NCBI GenBank assembly: GCA_020723545.1
Contig: DYIS01000198.1
Span: forward strand, 1-5,258
DNA length: 5,258 nucleotides
Origin: Ktedonobacter racemifer
GTDB taxonomy: Bacteria; Chloroflexota; DTOL01; JACQYG01
Reading direction: 5' to 3'
Part shown: in pieces, positions 3,926 to 5,258 of the stretch
Numbering within the stretch: position 1 is the stretch's first letter
How the letters are laid out: each line of letters opens with the position of its first letter
Notes under the pieces: generated by a model
Databases searched by the model: none
The model's input: only the letters and a program-made list of their open reading frames with translations
What the model was told of the DNA's origin: nothing
Position numbers and translations under genes: made by a program

Positions 3926-5258
3926 ATGTACGGCTTCTATAACCGGTTTCTGCGGGTGGATCTTCCCACGCGGACCTGGAACGTAGAGGCGATCTCCGAC
4001 GGTGTCCTGACCCGCTACCTGGGTGGGAAAGGGCTGGGCGCTCACCTTCTTCTGGAAAACGCTCCCGCGGGCGTTGATCCCCTTGCTCCCGAAAATCCCC
4101 TCATACTAGCCATTGGCCCGGCCACGGGCACCGTTCTATCTCCTGCTAGCCGCTATGCTCTCTTCGCCAAGTCACCTCTGACCGGCATTTTCGGCGAATC
4201 CTATGCCGGCGGGCATGTGGCGCCTCGCATCAAGGCTACCGGCTACGATGCCATCTTACTGCAAGGGACTGCCGACCAGCCAGTCTATCTCGTGATCACC
4301 GACAGGGGGATCACCTTCAACGATGCCACGCCTTTCTGGGGTATGGATACCTATCAGACTGAGGAGGCGCTGGAGGCAGCCACGGGCGTGCGCGGGGCGA
4401 AGGCTATCGCCATCGGCCCCGCCGGCGAAAACCAGGTTCCTTTCGCCTTGGTAGGCAACGACCGGGGCCGACATGCTGGCCGCACCGGTATGGGGGCGGT
4501 GATGGGGGCCAAGCGGGTCAAGGGGATCGTATTCCACGGCAACGCGGAGTGTCCTCTCTACGATGCAGAGGCCATCACGGCCTACGATCGCGAACTACGA
4601 GAGCGGGGGAACAAGGACACAGGTGCCCAGAATTATCGCCACCTGGGCACACCCATGATTGTGGCTACCGCCAATAAAGTGGGCTCCTTCCCAAGCTATT
4701 ACTGGTTGGCGGGCACTATCCCCCATTGGGAGGAGATCAGCGCCACCACGCTGGTGGAGCGCTTCAAACCACGTCCCAAGGCCTGCTACCGCTGCTTCTT
4801 CGCTTGCGGCAAGGTCACCACCGTGCCCAATGGCCGCCATGCCGGCTTGACTGTAGAGGGGCCTGAGTACGAGACCATCTTCGCCTTCGGCGGACTGTGT
4901 GCTGTGGATGACTTGGGGGAGATCCTCTACCTCAACGACATCTGCGACCGGCTGGGGTTTGACACCATCACCGCCGGCAATGTGGCCAGCTTCGCCATCG
5001 AGGCCTCGCGCCGCGGGGCGCTGGACCTGAAGCTGGATTACGGAGATGTTGATGGTATCGCCGAGTTGCTACGCCTGATCGCCAAGCGGGAAGGGATCGG
5101 CGAGCTATTCAGTCGAGGCGTCCTCGCGGCCAGCCGGGAATTGGGCCTGGAGGAGCTGGCCATCCACGTCAAAGGGCTGGAACCCGCTGGCTACGACCCA
5201 CGGGTGCTAAAAGGGATGGGCCTGGCCTTCGCCGTCTCGGACCACGGGGCCTGCCACC
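3926..5258 (+). CDS. Aldehyde:ferredoxin oxidoreductase family tungstoenzyme (3' end outside window)
   Basis: 444 codons are visible without a stop; family members have about 600 residues, so the last quarter is missing because the window ends. The N-terminal domain carries SRYALFAKSPLTG (75-87), GGHVAPRIKATGYDAILLQG (95-114) and GRTGMGAVMGAKRVKGI (185-201), the conserved tungstopterin-binding part of AOR proteins. CYRCFFAC (287-294) gives three [4Fe-4S] ligands, C287, C290 and C294, in the family's Cx2Cx3C spacing and very close to residues 288, 291 and 295 of the Pyrococcus furiosus enzyme. DRLGFD (341-346) matches the first DxxGL(C/D) pterin motif, and the visible end AGYDPR...SDHGACH (421-444) is also typical. 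The second pterin motif and fourth cluster Cys lie beyond the window. The expected role is cytoplasmic oxidation of an aldehyde to its acid with reduction of ferredoxin. The subfamily (AOR, FOR, GAPOR, WOR4/5 or BamB-like) and the substrate cannot be decided from this part. The gene has its own consensus promoter and a leader palindrome, and diverges from the ROK gene. Confidence 0.93.
   Translation, partial: MYGFYNRFLRVDLPTRTWNVEAISDGVLTRYLGGKGLGAHLLLENAPAGVDPLAPENPLILAIGPATGTVLSPASRYALFAKSPLTGIFGESYAGGHVAPRIKATGYDAILLQGTADQPVYLVITDRGITFNDATPFWGMDTYQTEEALEAATGVRGAKAIAIGPAGENQVPFALVGNDRGRHAGRTGMGAVMGAKRVKGIVFHGNAECPLYDAEAITAYDRELRERGNKDTGAQNYRHLGTPMIVATANKVGSFPSYYWLAGTIPHWEEISATTLVERFKPRPKACYRCFFACGKVTTVPNGRHAGLTVEGPEYETIFAFGGLCAVDDLGEILYLNDICDRLGFDTITAGNVASFAIEASRRGALDLKLDYGDVDGIAELLRLIAKREGIGELFSRGVLAASRELGLEELAIHVKGLEPAGYDPRVLKGMGLAFAVSDHGACH

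Noticed and set aside
3770..4045. A 91-codon minus-strand reading frame across the ROK-AOR gap
   Set aside because: It would cover the AOR promoter, palindrome and first codons, shows no family similarity, and includes the heptamer tract as coding sequence. It is better explained as chance.

Overview
This GC-rich window (roughly 60% GC by eye) holds two complete genes, one gene cut by the right edge, and three informative non-coding stretches. The genes are a membrane-anchored transglutaminase-like protein of the TgpA type (+, 174-2618), a ROK-family sugar kinase, probably a glucokinase (-, 2719-3681), and the N-terminal three quarters of a tungsten aldehyde:ferredoxin oxidoreductase family enzyme (+, from 3926, no stop before 5258). 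The AOR-family enzyme points to an anaerobic or microaerophilic bacterium. AOR, ROK kinase, TgpA-type transglutaminase and short degenerate tandem repeats together fit an Anaerolineae-like member of the Chloroflexota. That assignment is inference; no rRNA or marker gene is present to test it.

Layout. Bases 1-173 are non-coding: a perfect 10-bp inverted repeat at 5-40, a possible sigma-70 promoter at 59-87, a terminator-like hairpin with a T6 run at 77-118, and the Shine-Dalgarno of the transglutaminase gene. The transglutaminase and ROK genes converge on a 100-bp gap. That gap, together with the last codons of the transglutaminase gene, is built from degenerate 7- and 8-bp tandem repeats that fold into a long imperfect palindrome (2585-2689). 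The ROK and AOR genes diverge from a 244-bp gap with a good promoter for each: TTGACA-N17-TAAGAT for ROK and a full-consensus TTGACA-N16-TATAAT for AOR. A second heptamer tract (3771-3798) lies between the two promoters. An 18-bp palindrome sits between the AOR promoter and its Shine-Dalgarno, a natural place for an operator.

How the genes relate. The three genes are in three separate transcription units and do not look like one pathway. The transglutaminase-like protein should act at the membrane on extracytoplasmic substrates. The ROK kinase should feed free sugar into central metabolism. The AOR-family enzyme should oxidise an aldehyde to a carboxylic acid with ferredoxin as electron acceptor. 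I see no sign of a defence system, a CRISPR array, an autonomous mobile element or another multi-gene novel system. The most interesting material is the repeat architecture on both sides of the ROK gene and the control region of the AOR gene.
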